Positions 1-9,120 of a stretch of 64,000 bases of DNA are shown piece by piece. The notes under the pieces are model-generated. The model was not told the origin of the DNA. It made no database searches and saw only the letters and a list, made by a program, of their open reading frames with translations. Where the stretch lies: the NCBI GenBank assembly GCA_003142815.1, contig PLNP01000055.1, forward strand, positions 226,593 to 290,592, in the 5' to 3' direction. Source of the stretch: Rhodanobacteraceae bacterium (GTDB lineage: Bacteria > Pseudomonadota > Gammaproteobacteria > Xanthomonadales > Rhodanobacteraceae). A program made the translations under genes and the position numbers. The number at the start of each line of letters is the position of its first letter. Position 1 is the stretch's first letter.

Positions 1-324
1 TTCGGGGGTGGCGACCAGCAGGAACACGCGGTCAAGTCGCGCGAGTTCAAGCACTGCGCGCACCGCGTCGCTGACCGCGACCAGCGCGAAGCGGCTGCCG
101 CGTGTGCGCGCGCGCTGGAACCCTTCGACCAGGGCGGCGATACCGGACGAATCGATATAACTGACCTCGGACAGGTCGACGCCCACCGCGGTGTCGTGAT
201 CGAGCGCGTCGAGCACGGCAAGACGCACGGCTTGCGACCATGAAAGATCCACTTCGCCGCTGAGGCGGACCAGTACATAGCCGTCGCGGATTTCGCTGGC
301 CACGTCGTTTGCGTTGGCGTTCAT
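1..324 (-). CDS. STAS-domain anti-sigma factor antagonist (partial, runs off window start)
   Basis: A STAS-domain protein of the SpoIIAA/RsbV type, read on the minus strand from an ATG at 324; about 108 residues are visible before the window edge. The core shows GEVDLSWSQAVR, then the helix carrying the phosphorylatable serine, VSYIDSSGIAALVEGF, with the DSSG sequence typical of anti-sigma antagonists near residue 60. Such proteins bind an anti-sigma kinase when dephosphorylated, releasing a sigma factor or another target. The start overlaps the stop of the upstream phosphatase/kinase gene as ATGA, so the two are translationally coupled and presumably form one partner-switching module. Whether the sequence continues far beyond the STAS fold cannot be seen. 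Confidence 0.88.
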   Translation of the reverse strand, partial: MNANANDVASEIRDGYVLVRLSGEVDLSWSQAVRLAVLDALDHDTAVGVDLSEVSYIDSSGIAALVEGFQRARTRGSRFALVAVSDAVRAVLELARLDRVFLLVATPE

Positions 325-2069
325 GCTTCGCTTGCCTCTTCGCTGCCGATGCCATCAATACGTTTGCGCAAAATGAGTAGGTTGCCCTGGCCGCCCTGCG
401 CGGGTTGGATGCGCCAGTCGTCCATGACCTCGTCGATCAGTGCGATGCCGAAACCGCCGGAACGGCACTCGCCGAGCGGTTTTGGGCGGATGCTGGCTGG
501 ATCGACGCAAGGCGCGGCGTCGGTCAGTTCGAAACTCAACACCGGGCCGTCGCGCAGGATGCGCAAGCCGATGTCGCCTTCGTGATGCGGGCCGTAACCG
601 TGGCGGATGATGTTCGCACAGGCCTCGTCGACCGCAAGCACGAGGCGGTCGCGCAATTCAGGTTCGACGGCGAGGATGTCCAGCGCCTGCCGGATCGCGC
701 TGCGCACGCTGCGCAGTTCCGCGGCTTGCGCAGCGAAGCGGCGCTCGAGCAGCACCTCGGGCATCTGTGCACGCGGCGCTTCGACGATCAGCAAGGTGGT
801 GTCGTCGACGAGGCGCAGGCGCTTCAAATCCGTGAGCAGGCCGCGCAGGCGCGCGTCTGGCGACGCGGCCGCATGGCGCACGATCAGTTTGCGCACACCG
901 GCGTTGTCGATCGGCCTGCCGGCGCCGTCGCGTACGTCGGTGGCGCCATCGGAGAACGCGTACAGCGTGCCGCCGTCGAGCGCGATGTCGACTTCATCGA
1001 ACACGATGCCGGCGAGGATGCCAAGCGGCGGCCCGCCGGACGCGTAATCGGTGAACTCGCCGGCACGCTGCACGATGACCGGCGGAAAACCAGCGCCGGC
1101 GAACTGCACGCGCTGCGCGGCGTGATCGCAGTAGCCGACAATCGCGCAGACGAAGCGGCCATCCTGGGTCGTTTCGCAGAGCTCGTCATTCGCGCGCGCA
1201 AGCCACGCGGCCGGCGCGACGCCGTCCTTGCCGGCCCAGCGCAAGAGGCTCGCCGCGCGCACCATCAGCAGCGCCGCGTCGAGACCCTTGCCGGAAATAT
1301 CACCGACGACGAAGCCGATGCGGCCGTCGGCGAGGTCGAAGTAATCGTAGAAGTCGCCGGAGATCTCGTGCGCCGGGTGGTTCACGGCGACGATCGGGAA
1401 ATGGTCGCGGCGGCGTTTCGGCAGCAGCGACTTCTGCAGCCGCCGCGCGAGGTCGAGCTCGCGCTTCAAACGCTGCTGTTCGAGCAGGTCGCCGGCCATG
1501 CGCGCATTGTTGATCGCGAGTGCGGCCGGCGCCGCGATGAGGCGCAACCGTTCCGCATCGGCCGCCGTGAACGGTGCGCCGTCGCGGCGGTTGATGATCT
1601 CGATCGCGCCGATGGGACCTTCCGCTGTCGCGAGCGGTGCGCAGACGAGGCTCCTCGTGACGAAGCCGGACTCGTCATCGGCGGCACGCCAGATGCGGGA
1701 GTCGTTGGCCGCATCGACCACGATCTGGGCCCTGTTCTCGGCGACCGCGGTGCCAACCACGCCCTGCCCTACGCCAAGTCGCGTACCGGTGATGTCGGCC
1801 GGGCCGACGCAGATCCGACATTCGAGCACCTGCGTCGCCGGGTCGAGCAGGAATAGCGAGGCCGCTTCGACCTGCATGAAGTCGGCGACGCGGTTGACGG
1901 TTTCCGACAGGGTCTGGCCGAGGTCCAGCGAGACCGCGAGTGCCTGCGAAAGATCGGCAAAAAATGCGAGCGTTGCCGCCTCACGTGTTCGCCGCGGCGC
2001 AGCGGTGCGCGCGATTTTCGCAGCGTCTGGCGCGCGCGAGCCGGCCGGCCTGGCGCGCGCGGTTTTCAT
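321..2069 (-). CDS. GAF - SpoIIE/PP2C phosphatase - HATPase (anti-sigma kinase) fusion protein
   Basis: A 582-residue signalling protein with three parts. Residues about 45-200 form a GAF sensor domain (start of LSQALAVSLDLGQTL, then VEAASLFLLD). Residues about 225-430 form a SpoIIE/RsbU-type serine phosphatase with the metal-binding segments EISGDFYDYF, GDISGKGLDAALLM and FSDGATDVRD. Residues about 445-575 form a GHKL ATPase of the RsbW/SpoIIAB type, with N box VDEACANIIRHGYG and G box SGGFGIALIDEVMD. It should both phosphorylate and dephosphorylate a STAS antagonist, most likely the gene that overlaps its stop codon. The ATG at 2069 overlaps the stop of the upstream pssA as ATGA and was chosen over the longer open frame, which would run inside pssA. 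The input sensed by the GAF domain and the final target are unknown. Confidence 0.9.
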   Translation of the reverse strand: MKTARARPAGSRAPDAAKIARTAAPRRTREAATLAFFADLSQALAVSLDLGQTLSETVNRVADFMQVEAASLFLLDPATQVLECRICVGPADITGTRLGVGQGVVGTAVAENRAQIVVDAANDSRIWRAADDESGFVTRSLVCAPLATAEGPIGAIEIINRRDGAPFTAADAERLRLIAAPAALAINNARMAGDLLEQQRLKRELDLARRLQKSLLPKRRRDHFPIVAVNHPAHEISGDFYDYFDLADGRIGFVVGDISGKGLDAALLMVRAASLLRWAGKDGVAPAAWLARANDELCETTQDGRFVCAIVGYCDHAAQRVQFAGAGFPPVIVQRAGEFTDYASGGPPLGILAGIVFDEVDIALDGGTLYAFSDGATDVRDGAGRPIDNAGVRKLIVRHAAASPDARLRGLLTDLKRLRLVDDTTLLIVEAPRAQMPEVLLERRFAAQAAELRSVRSAIRQALDILAVEPELRDRLVLAVDEACANIIRHGYGPHHEGDIGLRILRDGPVLSFELTDAAPCVDPASIRPKPLGECRSGGFGIALIDEVMDDWRIQPAQGGQGNLLILRKRIDGIGSEEASEA

Positions 2070-2866
2070 GGCTCGCCCCGTCCCGCGCCGCGCAGCGCAC
2101 GCCGACCCCGTTTTTGGCGCAGGCCCCAGAGCGTCATGATCGGCCCCGATAGCACATACACCACAGCAATTGCGAAGACGACGCGGGGCGTATCGACGGC
2201 GAGCGCGACCAGGATCAACATGGCGGCCGGAATCCAGATGAACGGCACGCGGTCCGACTTCGGCCACGCCTTGAAGCTGAAATAGCGGAAGCGGCTGACC
2301 ATCAGCAGGCCGGCGACGATCGCGATGACCGGCGTCACGAAATCCATGTCGCTGGCGTTGAGGCCGAACAGGCCCTTGTCCTCGATCGCCCAAACGAAAG
2401 ACATGCACAGGCCCGCGGCCGCCGGGCTCGCGAGGCCCTGGAAATAGCGCTTGTCGGCGACCCCAACCTGGGTGTTGAAACGCGCCAGCCGCAGCGCGGT
2501 GCAGGCCGCATAGATGAATGCGGCGGCCCAGCCGATCTTGCCCCAGCCCGATCCATACGCCTTCAGCGCCGACAGCGACCAGGTGTACAGGACCAGCGAC
2601 GGCGCGAGACCGAAGCTGACCAGGTCCGACAGCGAGTCGTACTGGACGCCGAATTCACTTTGCGTATGGGTCAGGCGCGCGACCCTGCCATCCAGACCGT
2701 CCAGCACGGCCGCGACGAACACCGCGATCGCGGCGTCGATATAGTGCCCGCCGATGCCGGCGATGATCGCGTAAAAGCCCGCGAACATGGCGCCGGTCGT
2801 GAACAGATTCGGCAGCAGGTAAATTCCGCGCCGCGGTTTGCGCGCAGCGATCGGGGCTTCGTCCAT
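2066..2866 (-). CDS. pssA: CDP-diacylglycerol--serine O-phosphatidyltransferase
   Basis: Phosphatidylserine synthase of the membrane-embedded type II family, 266 residues. It transfers phosphatidyl from CDP-diacylglycerol to serine, the first committed step to phosphatidylethanolamine. The CDP-alcohol phosphotransferase signature D-G-x2-A-R-x8-G-x3-D-x3-D is complete, from DGRVAR to DSLSD around residues 57-80. Several hydrophobic helices follow (FVTPVIAIVAGLLMV, FIWIPAAMLILVALAV). The length suits the PssA family seen in xanthomonads. The C-terminus ends in a basic tail, GLRQKRGRRALRG. The stop overlaps the ATG of the partner-switching phosphatase downstream, so lipid synthesis and this regulator share a transcript, an unusual pairing. 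Confidence 0.95.
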   Translation of the reverse strand: MDEAPIAARKPRRGIYLLPNLFTTGAMFAGFYAIIAGIGGHYIDAAIAVFVAAVLDGLDGRVARLTHTQSEFGVQYDSLSDLVSFGLAPSLVLYTWSLSALKAYGSGWGKIGWAAAFIYAACTALRLARFNTQVGVADKRYFQGLASPAAAGLCMSFVWAIEDKGLFGLNASDMDFVTPVIAIVAGLLMVSRFRYFSFKAWPKSDRVPFIWIPAAMLILVALAVDTPRVVFAIAVVYVLSGPIMTLWGLRQKRGRRALRGAGRGEP

Positions 2867-3019
2867 ATCGAGCAGCGGCCACGTAGAGGTGTGTTGCGAA
2901 GTGTACCGCGATCCTCAATTCCAGGCGTTTTTACTTGTGTCTTGGCGTCGCAGGTGTTATCCAGTCGAGCGTCCGCATGTGCCACCCTGGGCACGCGCGA
3001 GAACGCGAAGGTCTCGATG

Positions 3020-3451
3020 ATGAAACGCACTTGGCTCCTGCTCGTTTTACTGGCCGTCTGCCTGCCCGCCGCAGCAACCGACATGTATTCCTGGACCGAC
3101 GCCAATGGCGTCAAGCACTTTTCCGATTCGCCGCCGCCTGCGAACGTCAGCCACGCGCAGAAACTCAAGGTGAAGGGCGGCGTCACCACGACCAGCAATA
3201 GCGACGGCGACGATCAGCACAAGGACGAGGCTGCGAAATCCGCCGGCCCGACGCTGGCCGCAGCCGCCGGCTACGCGCCCGATGATATCAAGCGCAACTG
3301 CGAGATCGCACGCAAGAACCTGACCCTGCTGGACGCGCAGAAACCGGCGCTTGATTCCTACGGTGTTCCGCTCAATACGGACGTTGCGAAGAATCATCAG
3401 AGCCAGGTCGACAAGGCCAATCAGCAGATCAAGCTGTTCTGCTCGAACTGA
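3020..3451 (+). CDS. DUF4124-domain exported protein
   Basis: A 143-residue exported protein. Residues 1-18 (KRTWLLLVLLAVCLPAAA) are a signal peptide cleaved near AAATDMY. The DUF4124 motif MYSWTDANGVKHFSDSPPP follows directly; this small domain is common in proteobacterial periplasmic proteins and its function is unknown. The C-terminal half has conserved-looking cysteines, in RNCEIARKNL and in the final KLFCSN. Two ATGs are adjacent, at 3017 and 3020. I chose 3020 because the AAGG at 3008-3011 is 8 bases upstream; using 3017 adds one Met. The gene stands alone between divergent pssA and proS. Confidence 0.85.
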   Translation: MKRTWLLLVLLAVCLPAAATDMYSWTDANGVKHFSDSPPPANVSHAQKLKVKGGVTTTSNSDGDDQHKDEAAKSAGPTLAAAAGYAPDDIKRNCEIARKNLTLLDAQKPALDSYGVPLNTDVAKNHQSQVDKANQQIKLFCSN

Positions 3452-3556
3452 GCGCGGCCAGCCGCGCGCCAACGTCTGTCTGCACGCGTCGCGGCGCATG
3501 CCGCGATCGCGGCTCCGGTCGCGCTTGCCACGGTCGACCGGGTCGCGCTTGCAGCG

Positions 3557-3666
3557 CTTGCACCCTCTTCAGGTGCTCCTACAAAAGCACACGCCTTTGC
3601 AGAAGCGGCGCAAGCACACGCCCTTGTAGGAGCACCGGAAAAAGGTGCAAGCGGCGCAGCCGCGAC
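3557..3666. repeat. Inverted pair of REP-like repeats (family A)
   Basis: Two copies of a short element face each other. 3557-3584 reads toward a TACAA end, and 3624-3651 is nearly its reverse complement, starting TTGTAGGAGCACCGG. The right copy carries a tail GCGGCGCAGCCGCGA that can fold by itself. Related copies occur at 15698-15739 and, in reverse, at 21807-21848. Elements starting GTAGGAGC and ending GCAGCCGCGA are typical REP-type palindromes of xanthomonad genomes; that family label is from memory. Confidence 0.75.
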
Positions 3667-3708
3667 TGATATTATCGGGCGTTCCGCCTCCATCGTTTGA
3701 CAATGCCC

Positions 3709-5406
3709 ATGCGCCTTTCCCGCTTTCATCTCGCGACCGTCAAGGAAGTGCCCGCCGACGCGGAGATCGCAAGCCATCGGCTGATGCTGCGCGCCGGCAT
3801 GATCCGCAAGCTCGCCGCCGGCATCTACACCTGGTCGCCGCTCGGTTTGCGCGTTTTGAGCAAGGTCGAGAACGTCGTGCGCGAGGAAATGAATCGCGCC
3901 GGAGCGGTCGAGTTGCTGATGCCCTCGATCCAGCCGAAGGAACTGTGGGAGGAAACCGGGCGCTGGGAGAAATTCGGTGGCCAGCTCCTGAAGATCAAGG
4001 ATCGCAAGGAGGCCGCGTATTGCTACGGTCCGACGCACGAGGAAGTCATTACCGATTTCGCGCGCCATGAGCTCAACAGCTACAAACAGCTGCCGGTTAA
4101 TTTCTATCAGATCCAGACCAAGTTCCGCGATGAGATCCGGCCGCGTTTCGGCGTGATGCGCGCGCGTGAATTCCTGATGAAGGACGCGTACTCATTCCAT
4201 TTGACCACGGAGTGCCTCGAACGCGAATACCGCGCCATGTACGATGCGTACGGGCGCGTGTTCACGCGACTGGGCTTGCGTTTCCGCGCGGTGCAGGCCG
4301 ACACGGGTGCGATCGGCGGTAATGCAAGCCACGAATTCCAGGTACTCGCCGATTCCGGCGAAGATGCGATTGCGTTTTCGACCGAGTCCGATTACGCCGC
4401 GAATGTCGAGATGGCCGAAGCGCTCGCGCCATCGACGCCTCGCCCGGGCGCAGCCGCCGCGCTTGAACGCGTCGCGACGCCAACCCAGAAAACCATTGAT
4501 GAGGTTTCCGCGTTTCTCGACGTAAAACCCGAACACTGCATCAAGACGATCCTCGTGCGCGGCAAAAACGGGCTGGTCGCGTTGTGCGTACGCGGCGATC
4601 ACGAAGTCAATGAAGTCAAAGCTGCGAAACTCGCCGAATTGCCGGGCGAATCGACACTCGCCGACGAGGCCGAGATCGTCAAGGCGACCGGCACGCGTCC
4701 GGGGTTCCTCGGCCCGGTTGGATTGCCCGAATCGATTCCGGTCATCGTCGACCGCAGTGCGGCAGCGCTTGCCGATTTCGTCTGCGGTGGCAATCAGGAT
4801 GGCAGTCATTATCGCGGTGCGAATTGGGAGCGCGACGCACGCGTCGGCCGCGTCGCCGACATTCGCAAGGTGGTCGCAGGCGATGCCTCGCCGGACGGCC
4901 ACGGCACATTGAAAATCGCGCGCGGCATCGAAGTCGGCCACGTCTTCCAGCTCGGCTCGAAATACGCCGAGGCGATGGGTGCGACGGTGCTCGACGACAC
5001 CGGCAAGGCGCGCGTCATGCAAATGGGCTGCTATGGCATCGGCGTCAGCCGCATCGTCGCCGCCGCGATCGAACAGAACCACGATGCGGCCGGCATTATC
5101 TGGCCTGAGCCCATGGCGCCATGGAAAATCGCGATCTGCCCGATCAATGCGCAACAGAATGCGCAGGTGCGCGCGGAAGCCGAAAAACTGCATGAGGAAT
5201 TGTCCGCACGCGGCATCGAAGTGCTGCTCGACGACCGCGGCTTGCGGCCGGGCCCGATGTTCGCGGATATCGAATTGATCGGCATTCCGCATCGCATTGT
5301 GGTCAGCGAACGCGGCCTTGCCGCCGGGACGCTTGAATATCGAAAGCGCAACGAAAGCGAAAACCACGCCATCGGCCGGGACGAATTGTTACGTTTGTTT
5401 GGATGA
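3709..5406 (+). CDS. proS: Proline--tRNA ligase
   Basis: Prolyl-tRNA synthetase of the bacterial type with an inserted editing domain, 565 residues. It charges tRNA-Pro and clears mischarged Ala-tRNA-Pro. Class II motifs are visible: [20 protein letters not shown] at the N-terminus, motif 2 region [21 protein letters not shown] near residue 145, and the C-terminal anticodon-binding domain from about residue 475 ([20 protein letters not shown]). The INS editing domain occupies roughly residues 220-400. ATG 3709 gives the standard family N-terminus [13 protein letters not shown]. An in-frame ATG at 3703 and TTG at 3697 would add a few residues. Its upstream gap contains the inverted REP pair. 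Confidence 0.96.
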   Translation: MRLSRFHLATVKEVPADAEIASHRLMLRAGMIRKLAAGIYTWSPLGLRVLSKVENVVREEMNRAGAVELLMPSIQPKELWEETGRWEKFGGQLLKIKDRKEAAYCYGPTHEEVITDFARHELNSYKQLPVNFYQIQTKFRDEIRPRFGVMRAREFLMKDAYSFHLTTECLEREYRAMYDAYGRVFTRLGLRFRAVQADTGAIGGNASHEFQVLADSGEDAIAFSTESDYAANVEMAEALAPSTPRPGAAAALERVATPTQKTIDEVSAFLDVKPEHCIKTILVRGKNGLVALCVRGDHEVNEVKAAKLAELPGESTLADEAEIVKATGTRPGFLGPVGLPESIPVIVDRSAAALADFVCGGNQDGSHYRGANWERDARVGRVADIRKVVAGDASPDGHGTLKIARGIEVGHVFQLGSKYAEAMGATVLDDTGKARVMQMGCYGIGVSRIVAAAIEQNHDAAGIIWPEPMAPWKIAICPINAQQNAQVRAEAEKLHEELSARGIEVLLDDRGLRPGPMFADIELIGIPHRIVVSERGLAAGTLEYRKRNESENHAIGRDELLRLFG

Positions 5407-5970
5407 TTTTGTTGTTCAGACGACCGGATTGGTGTCGAGTTTCAGCCCTTTCTCTTCTCCCCCGGTGACCGAAGGAAGTCCCCGCGGGAGAGAAGGTGGC
5501 CAAAGGCTGAGGTTTCCCCACGTTTTGCTTCAGTGAAGTCCCGCTCAATCAAAACGTTGAAACCAGAACCGTCTCGTGCTCCCTCTCCCAACAGCTTCCT
5601 CGTTGGGGAAGAGGGTTGGGGTGAGGGGCGGGGCTACATGCAGCGCGTGGCGTTGCGGCGCACGCAACGCCGTAGCTGAAAGTCCCGCCGTGAAAACCGC
5701 AGTTTTCCAGCAAGTTGCCGCCCCGCCCCTCACCCAGCCCTCTCCCCCGAGCGATGCTCGGGGGAGAGGGCTTTCGAGGCTCCGGCGACATCGCAAAACG
5801 TGGGGAGCCCTCAGGAACAAGCCCGGGGCGTTATCGAGTCGTCTCTTCCGGTTCGCAGCGGGTATGCATTCCCATTCCGTACTTGCTAATATAGGCGTGC
5901 GGTATTATCCACCACCCCGCACTTCGATTCGATGTGACGGGCGAACCGATATTGGAGAGGTACACACCAC
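5407..5970. repeat. Repeat-rich spacer between proS and the H-NS-like gene
   Basis: No gene was seen in this 564-base gap. It holds a family B palindrome at 5454-5497 (arms TTCTCCC and GGGAGAGAA, core GTGACCGAAGGAAGTCC), a second palindromic block at 5578-5632, and its relative in reverse at 5718-5778 ending in GGGGGAGAGGGCTTTC. The string CCCACGTTTTGC occurs at 5518-5529. In reverse orientation at 5786-5804 it is extended to CGACATCGCAAAACGTGGG, which recurs near 34519-34538. The bases just before 5971 carry the leader and a purine-rich ribosome site GGAGAGG at 5954-5960. Confidence 0.7.
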
Positions 5971-6294
5971 ATGGCAATCGAACTCAAGTCCCTGAACCAT
6001 AGTCAACTCGCCGATTTGATCGTGCGTGCGCATGCGCGCCAGGAAGAACTGGTCAAGGAAAGGGCCTCCAAGCTGCGCGACAAGATCAATGCGTTGATCA
6101 AGGCCGAAGGCTTCGGGCTTGATGAAGTGTTCGGACGCACCGGCGGCCGCGGCAAGGCACGCGGCAAGGTGAAGCCGAAGTTCCGCAATCCGGCCGATCA
6201 CACCCAAACCTGGAGTGGCCGCGGCAAGCGCCCGCGCTGGTTCCACGCGGCGCTCGCCGCCGGCAAGAAGGAAAAGGATCTCCTGATCGGCTGA
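5971..6294 (+). CDS. H-NS-family nucleoid protein
   Basis: A 107-residue H-NS histone-family protein. The N-terminal half is a helical, charged oligomerisation region (SQLADLIVRAHARQEELVKERASKLRDKINALIKAEGF). The C-terminal half is the H-NS DNA-binding domain, with FRNPADHTQTWSGRGKRPRWF at about residues 70-91, matching the TWSGRGRxPxW signature. A linker rich in Gly, Arg and Lys (GRTGGRGKARGKVKPK) sits between them and resembles an AT-hook-like basic stretch. Members of this family silence AT-rich, horizontally acquired DNA. The gene is monocistronic, with its own terminator at 6320-6348. Confidence 0.92.
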   Translation: MAIELKSLNHSQLADLIVRAHARQEELVKERASKLRDKINALIKAEGFGLDEVFGRTGGRGKARGKVKPKFRNPADHTQTWSGRGKRPRWFHAALAAGKKEKDLLIG

Positions 6295-6319
6295 TCGACT
6301 CGTCGAATCGGTTGCGAAG

Positions 6320-6348
6320 ACGCCGGCCTCGTGCCGGCGTTTTCTTTT
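6320..6348 (+). terminator. Intrinsic terminator of the H-NS-like gene
   Basis: ACGCCGGC at 6320-6327 pairs with GCCGGCGT at 6333-6340 around a five-base loop and is followed by TTTTCTTTT. It lies 26 bases after the stop codon. Confidence 0.9.
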
Positions 6349-6394
6349 GCGGGTTCGCGTGGCGCGGGTAGTGCCTCAGCTTGAAGTCTCGCCA

Positions 6395-6585
6395 CCGTTC
6401 GCCCTGAGGAGGGGGGTTGGGGTGAGGGTTCGGGCGGAGCAACCGCCTTCATCAATTTCTCAACATCACACTCTGTCCAGAATCCTCATCCGGCGCTTCG
6501 CGCCGCCTTCTCTCCCACGGGGACTTCCTTCAGTCACCGGAGGGAGAAGGGTAAGCCGCCTGAACTTCGACGCTAATCAGATACG
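6395..6585. repeat. Family B palindromes and tail
   Basis: In the gap before the acetoacetate-CoA ligase gene, 6395-6430 carries GGGGGGTTGGGGTGAGGG. 6507-6550 is a reverse copy of the family B palindrome (CTCTCCCACGGGGACTTCC then CACCGGAGGGAGAAGG). It is followed by TTCGACGCTAATCAGAT, a tail that also follows the repeats near 20940. Beyond that I see only the leader of the next gene. Confidence 0.65.
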
Positions 6586-6777
6586 CGGTTTGGCTGGCAG
6601 CTCCACGCGGCTTGCTGGATAATCGCGCATGTTTCCGTGCGTGATACGGAAGGCTGACCTCGGCGCCCGGCTCACCAGACCCCAGAGTCTCCTTCGACCT
6701 TCTGCGCGGCGGGTGAAATCGCGCGACAACAACGCGCATGATCGGCTATCGGTGGCTCCGCGAATATGCAGGAAAGC

Positions 6778-8757
6778 ATGTCAACCAATCCTGGCGCATC
6801 CATGAACAAACCGATCTGGGAGCCGAGCCCGGAGCGCGTCGAACGCGCCAATCTCCAGCGCTTCATGCGTTTCGTGCGCGAAAGCGTCGGCAACGAGGAT
6901 ATTCGCCGCTACGCCCCGCTCTACGATTTCTCGATCCGCTATCCCGAGAAGTTCTGGCCACTGGTCTGGGAGTTTTGCGGCATTCGCGCCCAGGGCGAAT
7001 ACGAGCCGGTGTTGGTCGATCGCGAGAAAATGCCCGGCGCGCACTGGTTTCCGGGAGTAAAGCTCAACTTCGCCCAGAACCTGCTGCGCTTCAAGGACGA
7101 CCGTGCCGCGATCGTGTTCCGCAATGAATGGGGCCACCGGCGCGAAGTCACCTACGCCGAGCTGCATGGACAAGTAGGCCGACTCGCGCATGCGCTGAAG
7201 CAGGCTGGCGTAGGTATCGGCGATCGAGTCGCCGGCTTCCTGCCGAACATCCCGGAAACCGTCATCGCGATGCTCGCGGCGACCTCGCTCGGCGCGACCT
7301 GGTCGTCGTGCTCGCCGGATTTCGGCGTCCACGGCGTGGTCGACCGCTTCGGTCAGATCGCGCCGAAAGTCCTGTTCACTGCGGACATGTACGGTTATGG
7401 CGGCAAGCGTTTCGATTGCCTCGAAAAAATTCGCGGGGTGATCGGCGAGCTACCGAGCGTTGAGCGGCTCGTCGTGATCCCGTACAGCGGCGAAGCGCTC
7501 AAACTCGATGGCCTGCGCGGCGCGGTCGCGTGGCTCGACTTCCTCGGCGCCGAGGACCGCGCGCTCACCTTCGAGGCGTTGCCATTCGACCATCCGCTTT
7601 ACATCATGTATTCCTCGGGCACGACCGGCGTGCCCAAGTGCATCGTGCATGGCGCCGGTGGCACCCTGCTGCAGCATCTCAAGGAACTCGTGCTGCACAC
7701 CGATCTCAAGCGCGAGGATCGCTTCTTCTACTACACGACCTGCGGCTGGATGATGTGGAACTGGTTCGTGTCCGGCCTCGCGGTCGGCGCGACCCTGGTT
7801 CTCTATGACGGCTCGCCTTCACATCCCGATGGCAACGCGCTGTGGAATCTCGCCGACGAAGTCGGCATCAGCGTGTTCGGCACCAGCGCAAAGTGGATCT
7901 CGGCGATCGAGAAGGCCGGCGTGAAGCCGCGCGAGACGCACAAGCTGCAGAACCTCAAAACGATACTCTCGACCGGCTCGCCGCTCGCGCCGGAGAGTTA
8001 CGACTATGTCTATCGCGACGTGAAGGACAAGGTGCTGCTCGCGTCGATTTCGGGCGGCACCGATATCATCTCGTGCTTCGCGCTCGGCAATCCCTTGCTA
8101 CCGGTGTACCGCGGCGAACTGCAATGCCGCGGCCTCGGCATGAAGGTCGAAATCCTCGACGATGCCGGCAAGCCGGTGCGCGGCGAGAAGGGCGAACTCG
8201 CCTGTACCGCGCCATTCCCGTCGATGCCGGTGTTCTTCTGGAACGATGCCGATGGCGCGAAGTATCGTGCCGCGTATTTCTCGCGCGTGCCCAATATCTG
8301 GTGCCACGGCGACCACGCGCTGTTGACCGAGCGCGACAGCGTGATCATCTACGGCCGTTCCGACGCGACCCTGAATCCCGGCGGCGTACGCATCGGCACC
8401 GCGGAAATCTATCGCCAGGTCGAGCAGGTGCCGGAAGTCCTCGAATCGGTCGCGGTCGGCCAGCACTGGGGCGACGACGAGCGCGTGATCCTGTTCGTGC
8501 GCCTGCGCGACGGCATCGCGCTTGACGATGACCTGCGTGCCCGGATCGCGAAACAGATCCGCGCGAACACGACGCCGCGCCACGTACCGGCGAAGATCCT
8601 GCAGGTCGCCGACATCCCGCGCACGATCTCCGGCAAGATCACCGAGATCGCGGTGCGCGACACGATCCACGGCCTGCCGGTGAAGAACACCGATGCGTTG
8701 GCGAATCCGCGGGCGCTGGCGCTGTATCGTGATATCGCTGAGCTGGCGCAACCATGA
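6778..8757 (+). CDS. Acetoacetate--CoA ligase
   Basis: An acyl-adenylate-forming enzyme of 659 residues, close to the usual 650-660 for acetoacetyl-CoA synthetase. It activates acetoacetate with ATP and CoA. The N-terminal region (WPLVWEFCGI, then MPGAHWFPGVKLNFAQNLL) is typical of this branch rather than of acetyl-CoA synthetase. The AMP-binding loop MYSSGTTGVPKCIVHG is near residue 277, GGTDIISCF near 426, GRSDATLNPGGVRIGTAEIY near 525-545, and the C-terminal catalytic lysine region TISGKITEIAV near 619. ATG 6778 is preceded by AGGAA; ATGs at 6766 and 6802 are also in frame. Its stop overlaps the next start as ATGA, tying it to the sugar genes downstream. Confidence 0.92.
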   Translation: MSTNPGASMNKPIWEPSPERVERANLQRFMRFVRESVGNEDIRRYAPLYDFSIRYPEKFWPLVWEFCGIRAQGEYEPVLVDREKMPGAHWFPGVKLNFAQNLLRFKDDRAAIVFRNEWGHRREVTYAELHGQVGRLAHALKQAGVGIGDRVAGFLPNIPETVIAMLAATSLGATWSSCSPDFGVHGVVDRFGQIAPKVLFTADMYGYGGKRFDCLEKIRGVIGELPSVERLVVIPYSGEALKLDGLRGAVAWLDFLGAEDRALTFEALPFDHPLYIMYSSGTTGVPKCIVHGAGGTLLQHLKELVLHTDLKREDRFFYYTTCGWMMWNWFVSGLAVGATLVLYDGSPSHPDGNALWNLADEVGISVFGTSAKWISAIEKAGVKPRETHKLQNLKTILSTGSPLAPESYDYVYRDVKDKVLLASISGGTDIISCFALGNPLLPVYRGELQCRGLGMKVEILDDAGKPVRGEKGELACTAPFPSMPVFFWNDADGAKYRAAYFSRVPNIWCHGDHALLTERDSVIIYGRSDATLNPGGVRIGTAEIYRQVEQVPEVLESVAVGQHWGDDERVILFVRLRDGIALDDDLRARIAKQIRANTTPRHVPAKILQVADIPRTISGKITEIAVRDTIHGLPVKNTDALANPRALALYRDIAELAQP

Positions 8758-9119
8758 TGCGCGCATATCTCTATATCGCGCTCACCGTGCTTCTGACTGT
8801 GTACGGCCAGATCATCATCAAGTGGCGCGTGAATCAGCATGCCGGCGTCGGCGCGTTCGCCGATGGTGCACTCGGCTATGTCTTCATGCTGCTGCTCGAT
8901 CCCTTTGTCCTGTCGGGCCTCGCGGCTGCGTTCCTCGCCGCCTGCACCTGGATGCTTGCGGTCAGCCGCCTCGAACTCTCCAAGGCCTATCCCTTCGTCG
9001 CCATGTCGTTCGTGCTGGTTCCGCTCGCGGCATGGTTGTTCCTGGCCGAAGGCTTGAGCGTACGCGTTCTCGTCGGCGCTGCTCTCATCGTGCTCGGCAT
9101 CGCCGTCAGTGCATCCTGA
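8754..9119 (+). CDS. Small four-helix membrane protein, EamA/SMR-like flippase subunit
   Basis: A 121-residue protein that is almost entirely hydrophobic, with four predicted helices: YLYIALTVLLTVYGQIIIK, YVFMLLLDPFVLSGLAAAFLAA, a helix ending SKAYPFVAMSFVLVPLAAWLFL, and VLVGAALIVLGIAV. Size and pattern match SMR-type proteins, including the ArnE/ArnF subunits that flip undecaprenyl-phosphate-linked aminoarabinose. The sequence SKAYPFVAMSFVLVPL resembles that subgroup. Because it sits directly before a sugar aminotransferase and an ArnC-like transferase, a role in flipping a polyprenyl-linked sugar is the most economical reading; drug efflux is the alternative. Its start overlaps the ligase stop (ATGA), and the next start follows by one base. 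Confidence 0.75.
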   Translation: MMRAYLYIALTVLLTVYGQIIIKWRVNQHAGVGAFADGALGYVFMLLLDPFVLSGLAAAFLAACTWMLAVSRLELSKAYPFVAMSFVLVPLAAWLFLAEGLSVRVLVGAALIVLGIAVSAS

Positions 9120-9120
9120 G

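Noticed and set aside
405-1856. A 483-codon open frame on the plus strand
   Set aside because: It is antisense to the SpoIIE phosphatase fusion, which has complete domains. It has no recognisable motif.
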